Origin: CAZBLK01 sp964492715
GTDB lineage: Bacteria; Bacillota; Clostridia; Lachnospirales; WRBF01
Length of the DNA: 64,000 nucleotides
Reading direction: 5' to 3'
NCBI GenBank assembly: GCA_964492715.1
Contig: CAZBLK010000008.1
Coordinates: forward strand, 44,459-108,458
Shown here in pieces: positions 15,771-24,840 of the stretch. Made by a program: the position numbers and the translations under genes. The notes under the pieces are model-generated. The model had not been told where the DNA came from. It made no database searches and was given only the letters and a program-made list of their open reading frames with translations. Positions within the stretch are counted from its first letter, which is position 1. Each line of letters begins with the position of its first letter.

Positions 15771-16925
15771 ATGCGAAGAAACCGCAGAACAAATTCCCGT
15801 TTTGTTTATAAAAGAATAACACAGGCTGTTTCTGTTTCGGCAGCAGCCGTTTTTATAGCTTTGCTTTTGTCAAACGACGTAACGTGGGGTCAGCTTCTTT
15901 TGTCAGAGGCTATGCCAGGGTATAAGCAAAGCATTAGCGAGCCAAAGCTACTTTCGTTAAATAGCGGCGAAAAGTCGTTTAACGAGCCTTTTATAATTGA
16001 CCAACCGCAAAGTGAAGCAGAAGAAGTTGAAGCAATGCTTACAAACCAGCCAGACGAACGCAACCTTGACATAATCGGGCTTGAAAACGTAATTTACCAG
16101 CCGGAAAGCTCAGAGGGCAAGGAAACGTCAAGCACAGGTTCTGTAATTGGGCTTGAAGGGCTTTCGGAAGGCTTTGACTTTCAAACGCTTAAAAACAAGC
16201 TGTACGTAGCAAACCCAGACACCGACATAACCGAAGCCGACTTAGACATTAATGCTTTTACAGCAGCCGACTTAACAATAGGCAACGAAGGCGACTTACC
16301 AAAAGTGCTTGTTTTTAACACACATTCAAACGAATTGTTTGCAGACAGTGTAGACAAAAGCGAAGGTGTTTTAATGCTTAGTAAAAAGCTGTGTGAAATT
16401 TTAAACAACAAGTATGGAATTAGAGCAGTTTACACCGTAGGAGATTTTGACACGGTTGATGGCAAGCCCCAAGTAACAGGCGCATATGAAAGAATGGAGC
16501 CGAAAATTACTAAGCTCTTGCAGGAAAACCCTTCAATTGAAGTTGTAATAGACCTTCACCGTGATGCGGTTTTGGGTGACAAAAAGCTTGTAACAACGAT
16601 TAACGGCAAAGAAACCGCTGAAATAATGTTTTTTAACGGCATGAGCAAAATTTATGAAGACGGCGTTTTAAAAGACATTGAGTGGCTTCCAAACCCCAAC
16701 TTAAAAACAAACCTTGCCTTTAGCTTTCAAATGCAAATGGCGGCTGCAAAGCTTTACCCTGGCTTTGCAAGAAAAATATTTTTGCGTGCATACAGGTACA
16801 GCCTTCACATGCTGCCCAAGTCGCTTTTAATTGAAATAGGTGCGCAAACAAACACGAAGGAAGAAGCGTTAAACTCTATGGAGCCTTTGGCCGACATGCT
16901 TGCAGAAGTTTTATTAAACAAATAA
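15771..16925 (+). CDS. spoIIP: Stage II sporulation protein P
   Basis: A 384-residue protein with an N-terminal membrane anchor (about residues 17-36, SVSAAAVFIALLL) and the SpoIIP catalytic domain from about residue 180. It shows VLVFNTHSNELF, EVVIDLHRDAV and SLLIEIGAQTNTKEEALNS. These are the zinc-binding His/His/Glu motifs of the amidase/endopeptidase that thins septal peptidoglycan during engulfment with SpoIID and SpoIIM. It is monocistronic and starts at the ATG after AAAGGGGGC. This is one of two direct signs that the organism forms endospores. The gpr gene often found upstream of spoIIP is not here. Confidence 0.95.
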   Translation: MRRNRRTNSRFVYKRITQAVSVSAAAVFIALLLSNDVTWGQLLLSEAMPGYKQSISEPKLLSLNSGEKSFNEPFIIDQPQSEAEEVEAMLTNQPDERNLDIIGLENVIYQPESSEGKETSSTGSVIGLEGLSEGFDFQTLKNKLYVANPDTDITEADLDINAFTAADLTIGNEGDLPKVLVFNTHSNELFADSVDKSEGVLMLSKKLCEILNNKYGIRAVYTVGDFDTVDGKPQVTGAYERMEPKITKLLQENPSIEVVIDLHRDAVLGDKKLVTTINGKETAEIMFFNGMSKIYEDGVLKDIEWLPNPNLKTNLAFSFQMQMAAAKLYPGFARKIFLRAYRYSLHMLPKSLLIEIGAQTNTKEEALNSMEPLADMLAEVLLNK

Positions 16926-16938
16926 AGAAAAAGTCTAA

Positions 16939-16967
16939 CGCCTGTAGTTTATTTGCAGGCGATTTTT
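16939..16967 (+). terminator. Terminator after spoIIP
   Basis: CGCCTG...CAGGCG with an 11-nt loop, followed by ATTTTTATTTT. It lies between spoIIP and the convergent small gene. Confidence 0.75.
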
Positions 16968-16978
16968 ATTTTAAACTT

Positions 16979-17260
16979 TTAAATATGCCCCTCAAAAATT
17001 TCAGGTGTAAAAAAAGAAGAAAGCTCTGTACAAAACTTAACCCCATCTACAAACCCAAATTTGTAACACAACTGCTCATTTTCTGCGAGAAGTTTTTTAA
17101 ATTCATTAAACCTTTCATTACCAAGTGTTTTTTCAATTAAATTTTCCAATTCCTTTAACTGGCTTTTATTTTTAATATATGATGGTGAGTTGTATAAATC
17201 GGATTTTTCAAAGTGGTTTAACAAAATTACGTCAGATATTGTCCTAGTTTGGCTTGCCAA
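16979..17260 (-). CDS. Small hypothetical protein
   Basis: A 93-residue protein starting at TTG 17260, chosen because AGGAGGAG lies about 7 nt upstream and no ATG has a comparable site. It is charged and helical: LKELENLIEKTLGNERFNEF, then LCYKFGFVDGVKFCTEL. The last block resembles the GFRLG-type ending of small phage-associated DUF6809 proteins, but the match is weak and I would not rely on it. It is transcribed divergently from the Xre-type regulator at 17475, with about 215 bp between them. Confidence 0.65.
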   Translation of the reverse strand: MASQTRTISDVILLNHFEKSDLYNSPSYIKNKSQLKELENLIEKTLGNERFNEFKKLLAENEQLCYKFGFVDGVKFCTELSSFFTPEIFEGHI

Positions 17261-17474
17261 AGTTACTCCTCCTAGTCGTTTGTGGGCTACGTTAGATTAA
17301 AAAGAATTTTTATTTTCTGCCACTATACAGGAAAACATAGCGGTTTATGTTTAATTATAAATATTTCTGCTAATAATGTCAATAAATTTGATATTGATTT
17401 GTTATCAAACACTACTACTAATCGGATTTATGCAATCACTTCATATACTACAATTAAATAAAGGAGTGTATAAA

Positions 17475-17714
17475 TTGAAAAAATCATATGGAGACAAGCT
17501 TGTAAAAATAGGCTTAAACATTGCGTATTACCGAAAGCTGAAGGGCTTAACACAAGAAGAGCTTGCCGAAAAGACGGGGCTAAGCCGTGGAGTAATTGGA
17601 CACATAGAAGCCCCAAACATGTACAAAGGGTTTACTTTTAACACACTTTTTAAAATTGCTGAGGCTTTAGAAGTTAAAGAATTTAAACTTTTACAGTTTC
17701 GTGATGAAGAATAA
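17475..17714 (+). CDS. Xre-family helix-turn-helix regulator
   Basis: A 79-residue protein starting at TTG 17475 with AAGGAG 9 nt upstream; the open frame extends 33 codons further without a ribosome site. The HTH is LNIAYYRKLKGLTQEELAEKTGLSRGVIGHIE, followed by FNTLFKIAEALEV, so nearly the whole protein is a Cro/C1-type DNA-binding domain. It probably acts as a dimeric repressor on the divergent promoter region shared with the gene at 16979-17260. Confidence 0.88.
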   Translation: MKKSYGDKLVKIGLNIAYYRKLKGLTQEELAEKTGLSRGVIGHIEAPNMYKGFTFNTLFKIAEALEVKEFKLLQFRDEE

Positions 17715-17809
17715 CAACGCTGTAAATATCATAATCTACTTTACTTTTAAAGGTTGTATTTAGCGATATGAACTTTATTTTTTTAAACTTGCATTAGGCT
17801 TTTGGAAAA

Positions 17810-17840
17810 AAAGCTTTTTCCAATGGGAAAGGCTTTTTTT
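17810..17840 (+). terminator. Terminator after the Xre regulator
   Basis: AAAGCTTTTTCC pairs with GGGAAAGGCTTT (two G-U pairs, 3-nt loop), followed by Ts. Confidence 0.7.
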
Positions 17841-17874
17841 GCAAACAGAAATATATTTATTAATTTAAAATGGA

Positions 17875-17912
17875 AAAAGGTGCTTGTAGTCGAATCGCTA
17901 TAAGCACCTTTT
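17875..17912. terminator. Bidirectional terminator next to the GH18 gene
   Basis: AAAAGGTGCTTGTAG and CTATAAGCACCTTTT form a 15-bp stem (one wobble) with A and T runs on both sides. It lies 5 bp after the GH18 stop codon. Confidence 0.85.
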
Positions 17913-17916
17913 ATTA

Positions 17917-19695
17917 TTACTTCTTAATCTTCCCCATATATTTTGAAATCAATTCCCAAGTTCCGTCTTTTTCAAGCCCACGTTTCCACCCTGCAACACC
18001 AGCAATGTCAAGCTCGGCTGCAACTTTCATTTTTTCCTCAATAGACTTTTCGTCTTCAAGCCAAACTTTGTAAGTAACTTCGTTTCCGTCTTCTGTTTCT
18101 GTGTACTCGGCGTAATTTAAGCCTTTGTCGGGCAGCCACTCAAACTCTGCGCCTTTTTCGTTGAATATTCTATAGGCGTAATCCATACCTACAGCACGGC
18201 TTGAAAGCTTTATTTCGCCGCCGTCAACTTTTTCTTCACGCCACACTCTAACGTAAAACGGAACACCCATAATTACTTTTTGCCGTGGTACATCACGAAG
18301 CGTGTCTTTTATTCCTTTTTCAACAAAGCCAATTGATGCAACAGGGCCGCTTGTTTCCGAGCCTGCATAATGCTCGTCGTAAGTCATTACACAAATGTAG
18401 TCGGCGGCTTTGCCAACCTCTGCACGGTTGTAATACATTGACCATGGGCTTGGCACGTACATGTCAACCGAAAGCACAGCACCTTGCTCATGCAAAAGTG
18501 GCGCAAACTCCCTTATAAACTGCAAGTACATTTCAGCGTCGCTTTTTCTAACTTGCTCAAAGTCAATGTTAATTCCGTCAAGCCCGTATGTTGCAACAAA
18601 TGCTAAAAGCTGGCGCATTACGCTGTCACGTGCTTCTGCTTCTGCAAGAATTGCGTGGCTTATGTCTTTGTTAAAATTGTCCGAAACTAACGCCCACACT
18701 TGATATCCGTTTTCGTGCGCCCAGTCAACATATTCTTTGTCAGCAATGTTTATTATGTCGGTTGAAAGAGTTTCTTTGTTAAAAGCAAACCATGTTGGCG
18801 AAAGCACGTTCACGCCTTCATGCTTAACAAAACGCTCGTCATTTTCGTTTGCTTTTGCGTTTTCAAGCTGGTCCCAAACCATGACTACTTTTCCGTCTAT
18901 AGGTTTTTTGGGCGGAAGCGGCTTTTGCGTTTCTCTTTTTACCGCTTCTGTCATAAAAGTTTCGCCTACACTTTCTGTTTTAACAAAGCCTGTTATGCCA
19001 TTTTCTGTAGTTACCCTTGTAAATTCCAAACCTTCTTCCATGTCTTCTGTGTAAATAAAAACTTCATTTCCCATAAGAAGCTTTGAAGCTATAGGGCTTT
19101 TAATTGTCGGCTCATAGCGCATTGTTGCCGCCTTTAAAATTTTGCCCTTTTTGTATTGCCTGTCAAGAAATTTAAGAAAAACTGTGTTGTCGGCTTCGTC
19201 ATAGTTAAGCTTAACCATGTACATTTCCTCAATAATTGACTGCGGCATGTACGGAGTTCCGTTTTCTTCGTAAACAGGGAAGTTTAGCTCTAGTGGTTTG
19301 TTGTTTACGTAATAAGTAAGCTCGTCCGTTTTCATGTGAATAACTTTGTTTGCCGTAGTTATAGTAAGTCGGCGTGCGCCTTCGTCCCAAAAAATGTATT
19401 TGTCCACGTTTTCTTTTACAAAATCAACTGGCAAATAAACTTGCCCGTTAACAACAAGCGGTTTTGCAGAGTCGTTTGGCAAAACGTTATCCTCATAAAT
19501 CAGAATTATTTCATTTTTGCTTTTGCCCAAAAATTCACGCTGGCTAATTTCCTTTAAATTTGGCATGTATTTGTCGTACAACGTTAAAAAAATTATTAAT
19601 AAAGCAATTAAAACAATAGAAAAACCCATAACTTTTTTTGGCGAAATGTTTGCTTTTCTGTTGCGGCTGATACGCTGTTCTTCATTATTTGGCAT
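17917..19695 (-). CDS. Membrane-anchored GH18 family glycosidase
   Basis: A 592-residue protein. A cytoplasmic Arg/Lys-rich tail is followed by one transmembrane helix (about 23-43). A copper-amine-oxidase-N-like domain (VNGQVYLPVDFVKENVDKYI, NGTPYMPQSIIEEM) and an SH3-like segment (about 195-250) come next. The GH18 barrel holds the catalytic motif DGINIDFEQ with Glu380, plus CVMTYDEHYAG and GVAGWKRGLE. Similar clostridial proteins act on peptidoglycan, often in spores, as YaaH/YdhD do in Bacillus. The ATG has AGGGGGAG upstream. It is monocistronic and convergent with the Xre gene. Confidence 0.9.
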   Translation of the reverse strand: MPNNEEQRISRNRKANISPKKVMGFSIVLIALLIIFLTLYDKYMPNLKEISQREFLGKSKNEIILIYEDNVLPNDSAKPLVVNGQVYLPVDFVKENVDKYIFWDEGARRLTITTANKVIHMKTDELTYYVNNKPLELNFPVYEENGTPYMPQSIIEEMYMVKLNYDEADNTVFLKFLDRQYKKGKILKAATMRYEPTIKSPIASKLLMGNEVFIYTEDMEEGLEFTRVTTENGITGFVKTESVGETFMTEAVKRETQKPLPPKKPIDGKVVMVWDQLENAKANENDERFVKHEGVNVLSPTWFAFNKETLSTDIINIADKEYVDWAHENGYQVWALVSDNFNKDISHAILAEAEARDSVMRQLLAFVATYGLDGINIDFEQVRKSDAEMYLQFIREFAPLLHEQGAVLSVDMYVPSPWSMYYNRAEVGKAADYICVMTYDEHYAGSETSGPVASIGFVEKGIKDTLRDVPRQKVIMGVPFYVRVWREEKVDGGEIKLSSRAVGMDYAYRIFNEKGAEFEWLPDKGLNYAEYTETEDGNEVTYKVWLEDEKSIEEKMKVAAELDIAGVAGWKRGLEKDGTWELISKYMGKIKK

Positions 19696-19753
19696 TAATT
19701 CTCCCCCTGTTTTATAGCAACTCTGTTCTCAATTTCCACTGTTTAACGTTAAG

Positions 19754-19787
19754 TATAGCAATTTTATTTTTATTCAACATTGCTATA
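19754..19787. repeat. Short family-A-type inverted repeat
   Basis: TATAGCAAT and ATTGCTATA flank 16 bp. About 45 bp upstream (19712) another TATAGCAAcTCtGTT end is visible. It may be the remains of a family A element between the GH18 and dipeptidase genes. Confidence 0.45.
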
Positions 19788-19860
19788 AAATGAATAAATG
19801 TAGCATAACCAAAAATTGTATAATATAATTATATCATAAACAATAAAGGAAGCGCAAAAA

Positions 19861-20904
19861 ATGAATTATTTTGATGTAGCGACGAAATTGCACAAGAAAA
19901 TTGGCGTAATTGATGTACATATGGATTTGGGACCTTTTGTTCTTTCAAAAAAGCAGCTTGGGCTTGGCTCTGTAATTAAAAGAAAATATTTGGAAAGCTT
20001 TAAAAATGGAAGCTTAAAGCTAATTACGGCAGTAATTTTTATAGACACGGCTTATGTTCCTGAAATGGCTTTAAAGCTTGCACTTATGCAAATTGAAGCA
20101 ATTTATGAGGATTTGGAAGGCTGTGATGAGTTTGTAATTGCAACAAATGGTGAACAGCTTAAAAAAGGGCTTGAAAGCGGAAAAATTGTTGTTATTTTTT
20201 CGCTCGAGGGGCTAGAGCCAATTGGAAATGAACTTTACCTTTTAAAGGCATTTAGGCGGCTTGGTGTAATGGCTGCTGGGCTTACGTGGAACAGGCGAAA
20301 CTTTGTTGCCGACGGCTGTGGCTACAGCTTTGGCGACGGAAAAAGAACAGAAGGTGGCTTAACGGAATTTGGTGTTTCAGTAATATCTGAGATGGAAAAG
20401 CTTGGCATGATAGTTGACGTAAGCCATTTAAACGACGTTGGCTTTTGGGACGTGGCAAGGGCGGCGAAAAGACCGTTTATAGCTTCGCACTCTGGGAGCA
20501 GAGCTGTTTTTAACTCTCCACGGAACTTAACTGACGAAATGGCGTGTGCAGTTGTAAAAAGTGGCGGAATAATTGGCGTTTGCGGTGTGGATATTTTGCT
20601 GTGTGAAAAAAACACACATGACAGGCTGGGTATGCTTTGCAAACATATACTTCATTTTGTAAAGCTTGTAGGCGCAAAGCATGTTGGGCTTGGGCTTGAC
20701 ATGTGTGACGAAATGGGTCTTACTTCGCTTCCATATGAAGGGAACGCATACGACCACGACATAATAAAATCGCACGACAAAGTTTACTTGCTTACAGAAC
20801 GTTTGCTTTTGCTTGGGCTGTCCGAGGAGGAAGTTGGGTATATACTTGGGCAGAGCTTTGTGGAGTTTTTTGAAAGGTTTTATTATAGCGATTTTGCTTT
20901 TTAG
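19861..20904 (+). CDS. Membrane dipeptidase-like M19 family hydrolase
   Basis: A 347-residue amidohydrolase-fold protein of the renal dipeptidase (M19) family. The first zinc motif is H-x-D in VIDVHMDLG, the bridging Glu lies in FSLEGLEPIG, and the remaining zinc ligands lie in VDVSHLNDVGFWDV and FIASHSGSRAV. The C-terminal block has HVGLGLDMCDE. These enzymes cleave dipeptides, including D-amino-acid ones. There is no signal peptide, so it should be cytoplasmic. It stands alone between a GH18 gene and the tRNA genes, with GGAAG upstream of the ATG. Confidence 0.9.
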   Translation: MNYFDVATKLHKKIGVIDVHMDLGPFVLSKKQLGLGSVIKRKYLESFKNGSLKLITAVIFIDTAYVPEMALKLALMQIEAIYEDLEGCDEFVIATNGEQLKKGLESGKIVVIFSLEGLEPIGNELYLLKAFRRLGVMAAGLTWNRRNFVADGCGYSFGDGKRTEGGLTEFGVSVISEMEKLGMIVDVSHLNDVGFWDVARAAKRPFIASHSGSRAVFNSPRNLTDEMACAVVKSGGIIGVCGVDILLCEKNTHDRLGMLCKHILHFVKLVGAKHVGLGLDMCDEMGLTSLPYEGNAYDHDIIKSHDKVYLLTERLLLLGLSEEEVGYILGQSFVEFFERFYYSDFAF

Positions 20905-21009
20905 CTTTACTACTGTGTCGACCAATAGAGGAAAAAAGAATTTGCTATATGTAGTAAGAGTACATTTATTTTTTATATGTTTTTTCCCAAAAAAATTACA
21001 AATTTATGC

Positions 21010-21038
21010 TTGACATTTTCGGACAAATATTATATACT
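21010..21038 (+). promoter_or_regulatory. Sigma-A promoter for the tRNA pair
   Basis: TTGACA (21010-21015), a 17-bp spacer and TATACT (21033-21038), about 58 bp before the first mature tRNA base. Confidence 0.85.
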
Positions 21039-21096
21039 ATCTCTTGTCGGCAGGTTAGGTTTGAAAGTTTTCAGGCTTGGCCTACGACATATAAAT

Positions 21097-21170
21097 GGAC
21101 CAATAGCTCAGATGGTTAGAGCGCTGGCCTGTCACGCCAGAGGTCGAGGGTTCGAGCCCCTTTTGGTTCG
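21097..21170 (+). tRNA. tRNA-Asp (GTC)
   Basis: A cloverleaf of 74 nt. The acceptor GGACCAA pairs with TTGGTTC, followed by discriminator G. The anticodon arm CTGGC-CTGTCAC-GCCAG has anticodon GTC, and the T arm is GAGGGTTCGAGCCCC. No CCA is encoded. Confidence 0.96.
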
Positions 21171-21174
21171 CTTT

Positions 21175-21247
21175 GGGAGCTTAGCTCAGCTGGGAGAGCA
21201 TCTGCCTTACAAGCAGGGGGTCATAGGTTCAAGTCCTATAGTTCCCA
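21175..21247 (+). tRNA. tRNA-Val (TAC)
   Basis: A cloverleaf of 73 nt. The acceptor GGGAGCT pairs with AGTTCCC, followed by discriminator A. The anticodon loop CTTACAA has anticodon TAC, and the T arm is CATAGGTTCAAGTCCTATA. It starts 4 bp after tRNA-Asp, so the two are co-transcribed. Confidence 0.96.
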
Positions 21248-21252
21248 TTTTT

Positions 21253-21279
21253 AAGCATCGGTTTATCGGTGCTTTTTTT
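21253..21279 (+). terminator. Terminator of the tRNA operon
   Basis: AAGCATCG-gtttat-CGGTGCTT followed by a T-run. Confidence 0.85.
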
Positions 21280-21380
21280 GTGTTTAAAACTTCTTGTTTT
21301 TAATTGAAATTTTTGTTTATGTACGCTATACTTGATTTTAGTAACTATGATGTGCACATATTAATTTAGGGGTGATATTA

Positions 21381-21959
21381 TTGAATAAACAAGAAATTAT
21401 TGTTCTTTTAACAGACCGTTGGAGTGATTGGGAAGCAAGCTACGCAATTGCTTCAGCACATTCTTTTTTTGATTATGAAGTAAAAACTATTGCTATTGAC
21501 ACCATTCCAAAAGTTTCAATGGGCGGCATTAAAGCACAAGTTGACTTAGCAATTAGCGAATACAAAAAATTTGATAACCTTGCAATAGTAATTATTCCTG
21601 GCGGCCTTTCATGGAAAGAAAACGATTACACCGAAATAGCAGAGTTTCTTGAAAAAGTTGTTGCACATAAAATTCCAATTGCGGCAATATGCGGCTCAAC
21701 CTACTTCCTGTGTAAGCATGGTTTCCTTAATAATGTAAAACACACTGGCGATTGTTTAGAGCTTTTTCAAAGTGTACAAGCGTACAAAGGTGAAAAGCTT
21801 TATGTCCAGGCCCAAGTAGTTGTTGATGGCGGTTTTATTACTGCAAACGAAACTGCCGCTGTTGAGTTTGCCTATGAAATTTTTAAAATTCTAAAAGTTG
21901 ATAGCGACGAGGGATTGAACAAGTGGTTTGATATTTTTAAAAACGGCGCTATACGTTAA
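21381..21959 (+). CDS. DJ-1/PfpI-family protein
   Basis: A 192-residue protein starting at TTG 21381 (TTGAATAAACAAG), with TTAGGGGTG about 6 nt upstream. It has the class I glutamine amidotransferase-like fold: VLLTDRWSDWEASYAI with the conserved acidic residue, VIIPGGLSW, and the nucleophile elbow AAICGSTYFL carrying the reactive cysteine. Family members act as glyoxalases, deglycases, chaperones or proteases, and the sequence does not decide between these. A methylglyoxal synthase is encoded at 36.5 kb, so a dicarbonyl-detoxifying role would make sense but is inference. Confidence 0.88.
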   Translation: MNKQEIIVLLTDRWSDWEASYAIASAHSFFDYEVKTIAIDTIPKVSMGGIKAQVDLAISEYKKFDNLAIVIIPGGLSWKENDYTEIAEFLEKVVAHKIPIAAICGSTYFLCKHGFLNNVKHTGDCLELFQSVQAYKGEKLYVQAQVVVDGGFITANETAAVEFAYEIFKILKVDSDEGLNKWFDIFKNGAIR

Positions 21960-21979
21960 GTAGGTTTATAAACATCAAT

Positions 21980-22019
21980 TAAGAACAGCCGCCTTATAAA
22001 ACTCAGGCGGCTGTTCTTA
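21980..22019 (+). terminator. Strong hairpin after the DJ-1 gene
   Basis: TAAGAACAGCCGCCT and AGGCGGCTGTTCTTA form a 15-bp perfect stem with a 10-nt loop. The T-run is short, so it may be partly Rho-assisted. Confidence 0.75.
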
Positions 22020-22131
22020 TGGCATTATCCTTTCAGCAGTTTATTAATTAAAGGCTCTTTTAGCGTAATCATAAATTTTACTGCTGTGTGCAATCAGTAG
22101 TACGGGCAAAGAATTAAAACAAATCCCTACC

Positions 22132-23973
22132 CTACTTCTCAAAAATCTTAAAATACTCCCACTTCTCAAACAAGCTTAAATCATCACTTTTTTCCTCGAG
22201 CCTGTTATGAATTTTCATTTCTCTGTCGTAAAATTCATTTTTCAAAATTATTGGGTACTGCTCTCTAAGCTTATTCAAAAAACTAAAGTAAGGCGAAGCA
22301 CTGTCAAAGCCCAAAAGCTTTGTTACATACGCCCCCAAATAAAACGCTGACATCACGCCCATGTCTTTCTCATCTGTTTCAATTATACCTTCATTTCTTG
22401 CGGCATTGTTTTGCCAAACAATGTAGGGCGATTTATGAAGCCTTATAGGGTCTACTTCATCAGTTGGGGGAATAATTAAGTCGTAGGCTGCCGAAGTGAG
22501 ATAAGGCATGTGGTCGCCGAAATAAACAACAACAGCAGGCTCGTCAATTGTGTTTAAAAAGTTTGTAAACCGCCCAAGCTCCCTGTCAGCGTCTTTCAAA
22601 CCTTCAAAGTAGTTCGCCAAGTCGTTTTTGTCAGAGTCAGCTAAAGGAAGCTGGCTTTCAAACTCAAGCCCTGTCGGATACTTGTCAGTATAAGGGCCGT
22701 GGTTTTGAATTGTTATACAAAACTCAAAAAATGGTGAAGTTCCTCCGCTTTTTTTATACTCGTTAAACTCCTCAATAACTTTGTCAAACGTTACCTTTTC
22801 ATTTATATAATACCCTTTTTCGTCCTTGGCATCAAAAACTCCTCTTTCCAAAAACTTTTCAAAGCCAAAAAATTTAAGCACGTTATTACGGTTGTAAAAC
22901 CAGCCAAAGCCTGGGTGAATTGCTACGTTTTTCTCATAGCCAACTTTCTTTAAAATTGAAGCCAAAGACTCCATTTCTCTAGTTACAAGCAAGTTTGCAT
23001 ACGGAACTCCGCTAAAATCCCTTGCGCTAAGGCCTGTTAAAATGTCAAATTCTGTGTCAGCCGTGCCGCCACCGAAGCCAGACGGAACGATGTACCCAGA
23101 AATTGACTCGGCTTTAAGCCTGTTATAATTTTCAAGTGGTTGTGTCCCTGAAAAGCTGAAATTTTGGTCGTTTGCCATTTCCGAAAAAGATTCGCTTAAA
23201 ATAAAAAATACATGAGGTTTTTTTGGTTCTGTGGCACTTAAAACTGCTGGTTGTTCTGTTGCCTTTATAAGTTCCTCGATTTCCTTTGCTTTGTAGCCTT
23301 CTGGTTTTTTAACCTTATTTGTGTTTAAGTCATACAAAAAACTGTACAAAAAACCACGGCTATTGTAAATGTTTACTTGGTTGTACCTGTTTCCGTAAAT
23401 TTGAAAGCTGTTGTTAAGAGATTGGTTTGTATAAATTGACATGTTTGCATAAAGAATTGCTAAAGCAGTAACACCAAAGCACACTAACCTAACCTTATAG
23501 TTAACTGGTTTGTTGCCAAAGAAAAATGCAACTACGCCAATTATAAAAACCAAAAGCAAAATAGCCAAAAACCCAGCAGCAAATGCAAACCACTGCGCCC
23601 CTTTAAAAATTGAAAGCACCTCGCCGCCCAAGCGCACGTCCCACGGCCTGAAAGGGTCTTGCCTGTAAAGAATTTTGTAGCGGTTTACAATTGACATTGT
23701 AACGACGACAAGTGCAACTGTACCGCCCGAAACTACAACCTTGTTTGTAACAAAAAAAAGCCCAAGCATTAGTAAAAGTATAGGAATAACATTGAAAAAA
23801 TAAATTAAAAAACTTGAGTTTACAAAATATTCCCATGCAACAGAAACGCTGACTGCAGGGGCAGCAATGACTGAAAGATAGCCAAGCGCAAGAGATGCCA
23901 AAAAAATAAGAAGTATTGAAACCCAAAAGTTTAACTTTAGTCGATACTTATTTAGTTTGTTTAATGCACGCAT
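22132..23973 (-). CDS. LTA-synthase-family phosphoglycerol transferase/sulfatase-fold protein
   Basis: A 613-residue protein. The N-terminal about 200 residues have five predicted membrane helices. The extracellular domain has the LtaS layout: HVFFILSESFSEM (metal site), GFGGGTADTEFDILTG with the nucleophile Thr, VAIHPGFGWFYNRN, and VVYFGDHMPYL near the end. LtaS-type enzymes transfer glycerol phosphate from phosphatidylglycerol onto a glycolipid or glycan. It is divergent from tagA, which also builds wall teichoic acid, so the two may share a regulatory region at 23974-24113. The exact substrate cannot be read from sequence. Confidence 0.9.
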   Translation of the reverse strand: MRALNKLNKYRLKLNFWVSILLIFLASLALGYLSVIAAPAVSVSVAWEYFVNSSFLIYFFNVIPILLLMLGLFFVTNKVVVSGGTVALVVVTMSIVNRYKILYRQDPFRPWDVRLGGEVLSIFKGAQWFAFAAGFLAILLLVFIIGVVAFFFGNKPVNYKVRLVCFGVTALAILYANMSIYTNQSLNNSFQIYGNRYNQVNIYNSRGFLYSFLYDLNTNKVKKPEGYKAKEIEELIKATEQPAVLSATEPKKPHVFFILSESFSEMANDQNFSFSGTQPLENYNRLKAESISGYIVPSGFGGGTADTEFDILTGLSARDFSGVPYANLLVTREMESLASILKKVGYEKNVAIHPGFGWFYNRNNVLKFFGFEKFLERGVFDAKDEKGYYINEKVTFDKVIEEFNEYKKSGGTSPFFEFCITIQNHGPYTDKYPTGLEFESQLPLADSDKNDLANYFEGLKDADRELGRFTNFLNTIDEPAVVVYFGDHMPYLTSAAYDLIIPPTDEVDPIRLHKSPYIVWQNNAARNEGIIETDEKDMGVMSAFYLGAYVTKLLGFDSASPYFSFLNKLREQYPIILKNEFYDREMKIHNRLEEKSDDLSLFEKWEYFKIFEK

Positions 23974-24113
23974 AAATAAAAAATCCTCATTGTTATAAAT
24001 ATATTTTAAAATTTACTTTACATAATATACTTTTTTAATATAATTGTAAATAGGCTTTTTTTACTATAAGTACAATCAGTTAAGAAAGAACTGTTCTATG
24101 AAGGGAGTATAAA

Positions 24114-24839
24114 ATGAAAACACATATACTTGGCGTTCTGTTTGACGTAGTTACAAACGCCCAAGCTATAAATAAGTTGAAGTCGTTTTTAAAAGAAGAC
24201 AAAAACCATATGCTGTTTACGCCAAACCCAGAAATTGTAATGCGTGCGCAAAAGGACGAGCATTTTAAAAGCATTTTAAAGCAGGCCGACCTTGTAATTG
24301 CAGACGGAATCGGCATCGTAATAGCGTCACGCATAAAAGGTGCACAGCTAAAAGAGCGTGTAACAGGCTGTGACACAATTCAAACGCTTTTTGCAAACGT
24401 TGAAACGCCTACAACCGTTTATTTGCTTGGCGGACAAAATGGCGTTGCCGAGCTTGCCAAAAAAAACATTAATGAACGGTACAAAAACATTAGCGTTGTT
24501 GGCTTGCACCACGGATACTTTAATAAGGAAGAAGAACGTTTAATTTTAGAAGAAATAAAAACGAAAAAGCCGCATATCCTAATTGTAGGCTTAGGTTTTC
24601 CACGGCAGGAAAAATGGATTTACGAAAACCGAAACCTTCCTGTACGCATAAGTGCAGGGCTTGGAGGCAGCATAGATATACTTGCAGGCACAGTAAAGCG
24701 TGCGCCTAAAATTTATCAAAAGCTTGGGCTAGAGTGGCTTTACCGTGTTATAAAACAGCCCCAAAGAATTTTTCGGCTTGGCGTGTTTCCTTCGTTTGTT
24801 TTTAAAGTAATTTTAGAAAGGTTTAAAGGGAGAGTTTAA
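24114..24839 (+). CDS. tagA: WecG/TagA/CpsF family glycosyltransferase
   Basis: A 241-residue GT26 enzyme. It shows TPNPEIVMRA, LVIADGIGIVIASR with the catalytic Asp, VYLLGGQNGVAELA, ILIVGLGFPRQEKWIYEN and SIDILAGTVKRAPKIYQKLGLEWLYR. TagA adds N-acetylmannosamine to undecaprenyl-PP-GlcNAc, the committed step of teichoic-acid linkage-unit synthesis, at the cytoplasmic membrane face. The ATG follows GAAGGGAG. It is co-transcribed with the YitT-family gene, which begins 1 nt after its stop. Confidence 0.93.
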   Translation: MKTHILGVLFDVVTNAQAINKLKSFLKEDKNHMLFTPNPEIVMRAQKDEHFKSILKQADLVIADGIGIVIASRIKGAQLKERVTGCDTIQTLFANVETPTTVYLLGGQNGVAELAKKNINERYKNISVVGLHHGYFNKEEERLILEEIKTKKPHILIVGLGFPRQEKWIYENRNLPVRISAGLGGSIDILAGTVKRAPKIYQKLGLEWLYRVIKQPQRIFRLGVFPSFVFKVILERFKGRV

Positions 24840-24840
24840 A

